From NCBI GenBank assembly GCA_027859175.1, contig JAQIBG010000084.1:1-61235 (forward strand): a stretch of DNA of 61,235 nucleotides, read 5' to 3'. The notes under the pieces were generated by a model. That model had not been told where the DNA came from, searched no databases, and was given only the letters and a program-made list of their open reading frames with translations. Positions 61,068-61,235 of this stretch are shown here, piece after piece; positions within the stretch are counted from its first letter, which is position 1, and each line of letters starts with the position of its first letter. Origin of the DNA: Planctomycetota bacterium. Lineage in GTDB: Bacteria > Planctomycetota > UBA11346. The position numbers were made by a program, and so were the translations under genes.

Positions 61068-61235
61068 GCCGCACCCTGGCCGACCAAGGCGCGCGCGGCT
61101 ACGGCGGCGCCGGCTGCCACCGCGTAGTCACCAAGCTGCGCCAGCTTCACGCTCGCGCCGGCCTCAGCGAAGAACACCTGCTCGGCCATCACCGCATCAA
61201 CTTCGGCTTTGAGCTCAGCGCCCAAGGCCGCAAAC
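61064..61235 (-). CDS. ROK-family sugar kinase, C terminus only (gene continues beyond the window)
   Basis: 57 C-terminal residues read from the window end on the minus strand to TGA 61064-61066, overlapping the ppx start by ATGA. The stretch ASVKLAQLGDYAVAAGAAVA is the LGxxAxxxGAAxxA tail seen in ROK glucokinases. Because it is translationally coupled to ppx and ppk1, a polyphosphate-dependent glucokinase is an attractive guess, but nothing in this fragment shows it. Confidence 0.55.
   Translation of the reverse strand, partial: FAALGAELKAEVDAVMAEQVFFAEAGASVKLAQLGDYAVAAGAAVAARALVGQGAA

Overview
The window is GC-rich, gene-dense bacterial chromosome from a Gram-negative-type cell: it encodes an Omp85-like outer-membrane barrel, many Sec signal peptides and a lipoprotein. 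A member of the PVC group, most likely Planctomycetota or a Lentisphaerota/Kiritimatiellota relative, fits best. The grounds are a short type IV-like prepilin with an H-X9-D tail, a UROD-like methyltransferase relative beside glycosidases, a MoxR/DUF58/BatA operon continuing into very large secreted PQQ-like, PA14, HEAT and squalene-cyclase-repeat proteins, a DWG-type Ser/Thr kinase with an extracytoplasmic domain, and an EboA-domain protein. This is inferred from gene content; there is no rRNA in the window. I saw no tRNA, CRISPR array or transposase gene.

Layout. 1-8.5 kb: a partial AraC regulator, CDF metal transporter, YghZ-type aldo/keto reductase, fatty acid hydroxylase-family membrane enzyme, GH4-like glycosidase, a second AraC regulator coupled to a frameshifted Omp85-like gene, and a GH43-like five-bladed propeller protein. 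8.6-18 kb: a carbohydrate block with a secreted beta-helix protein diverging from a 1468-residue clan GH-A glycosidase, then a UROD-like protein and the prepilin. 18-25.4 kb: housekeeping genes (nadC, an ABC-2 permease, a lipoprotein, family 4 uracil-DNA glycosylase, dprA, thiD). 24.5-45.4 kb: one uninterrupted minus-strand run of 11 genes, starting with moxR and ending with a mutarotase-like secreted protein. 45.7-52.6 kb: a LacI regulator, membrane Ser/Thr kinase, thpR, eboA-like gene, secreted EF-hand protein and two small membrane proteins. 52.7 kb to the end: a 1504-residue coiled-coil protein downstream of ppk1, ppx and a truncated probable ROK kinase, the last three overlapping and translationally coupled.

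The most unusual non-coding signal is a set of five intergenic elements (2.6, 20.5, 23.1, 50.5 and 52.6 kb). Each begins with a short tandem array of a 7- or 8-base word and ends with the reverse complement of that word, with hairpins between. Four of the five lie between convergent genes, abutting or entering stop codons, and one locus holds two tandem copies. The words differ (GGTTCCT, GGTCCTG, GAGTTTG, GCGCCAGG) but the architecture is the same.

Functionally, the left third looks like uptake and breakdown of complex glycans under AraC/LacI-type control, with candidate operators upstream of the beta-helix/GH-A pair and of the prepilin. The central operon combines a MoxR chaperone and VWA proteins with giant secreted proteins and probably builds or maintains an envelope or extracellular assembly. 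The right end is polyphosphate metabolism with an attached coiled-coil protein.
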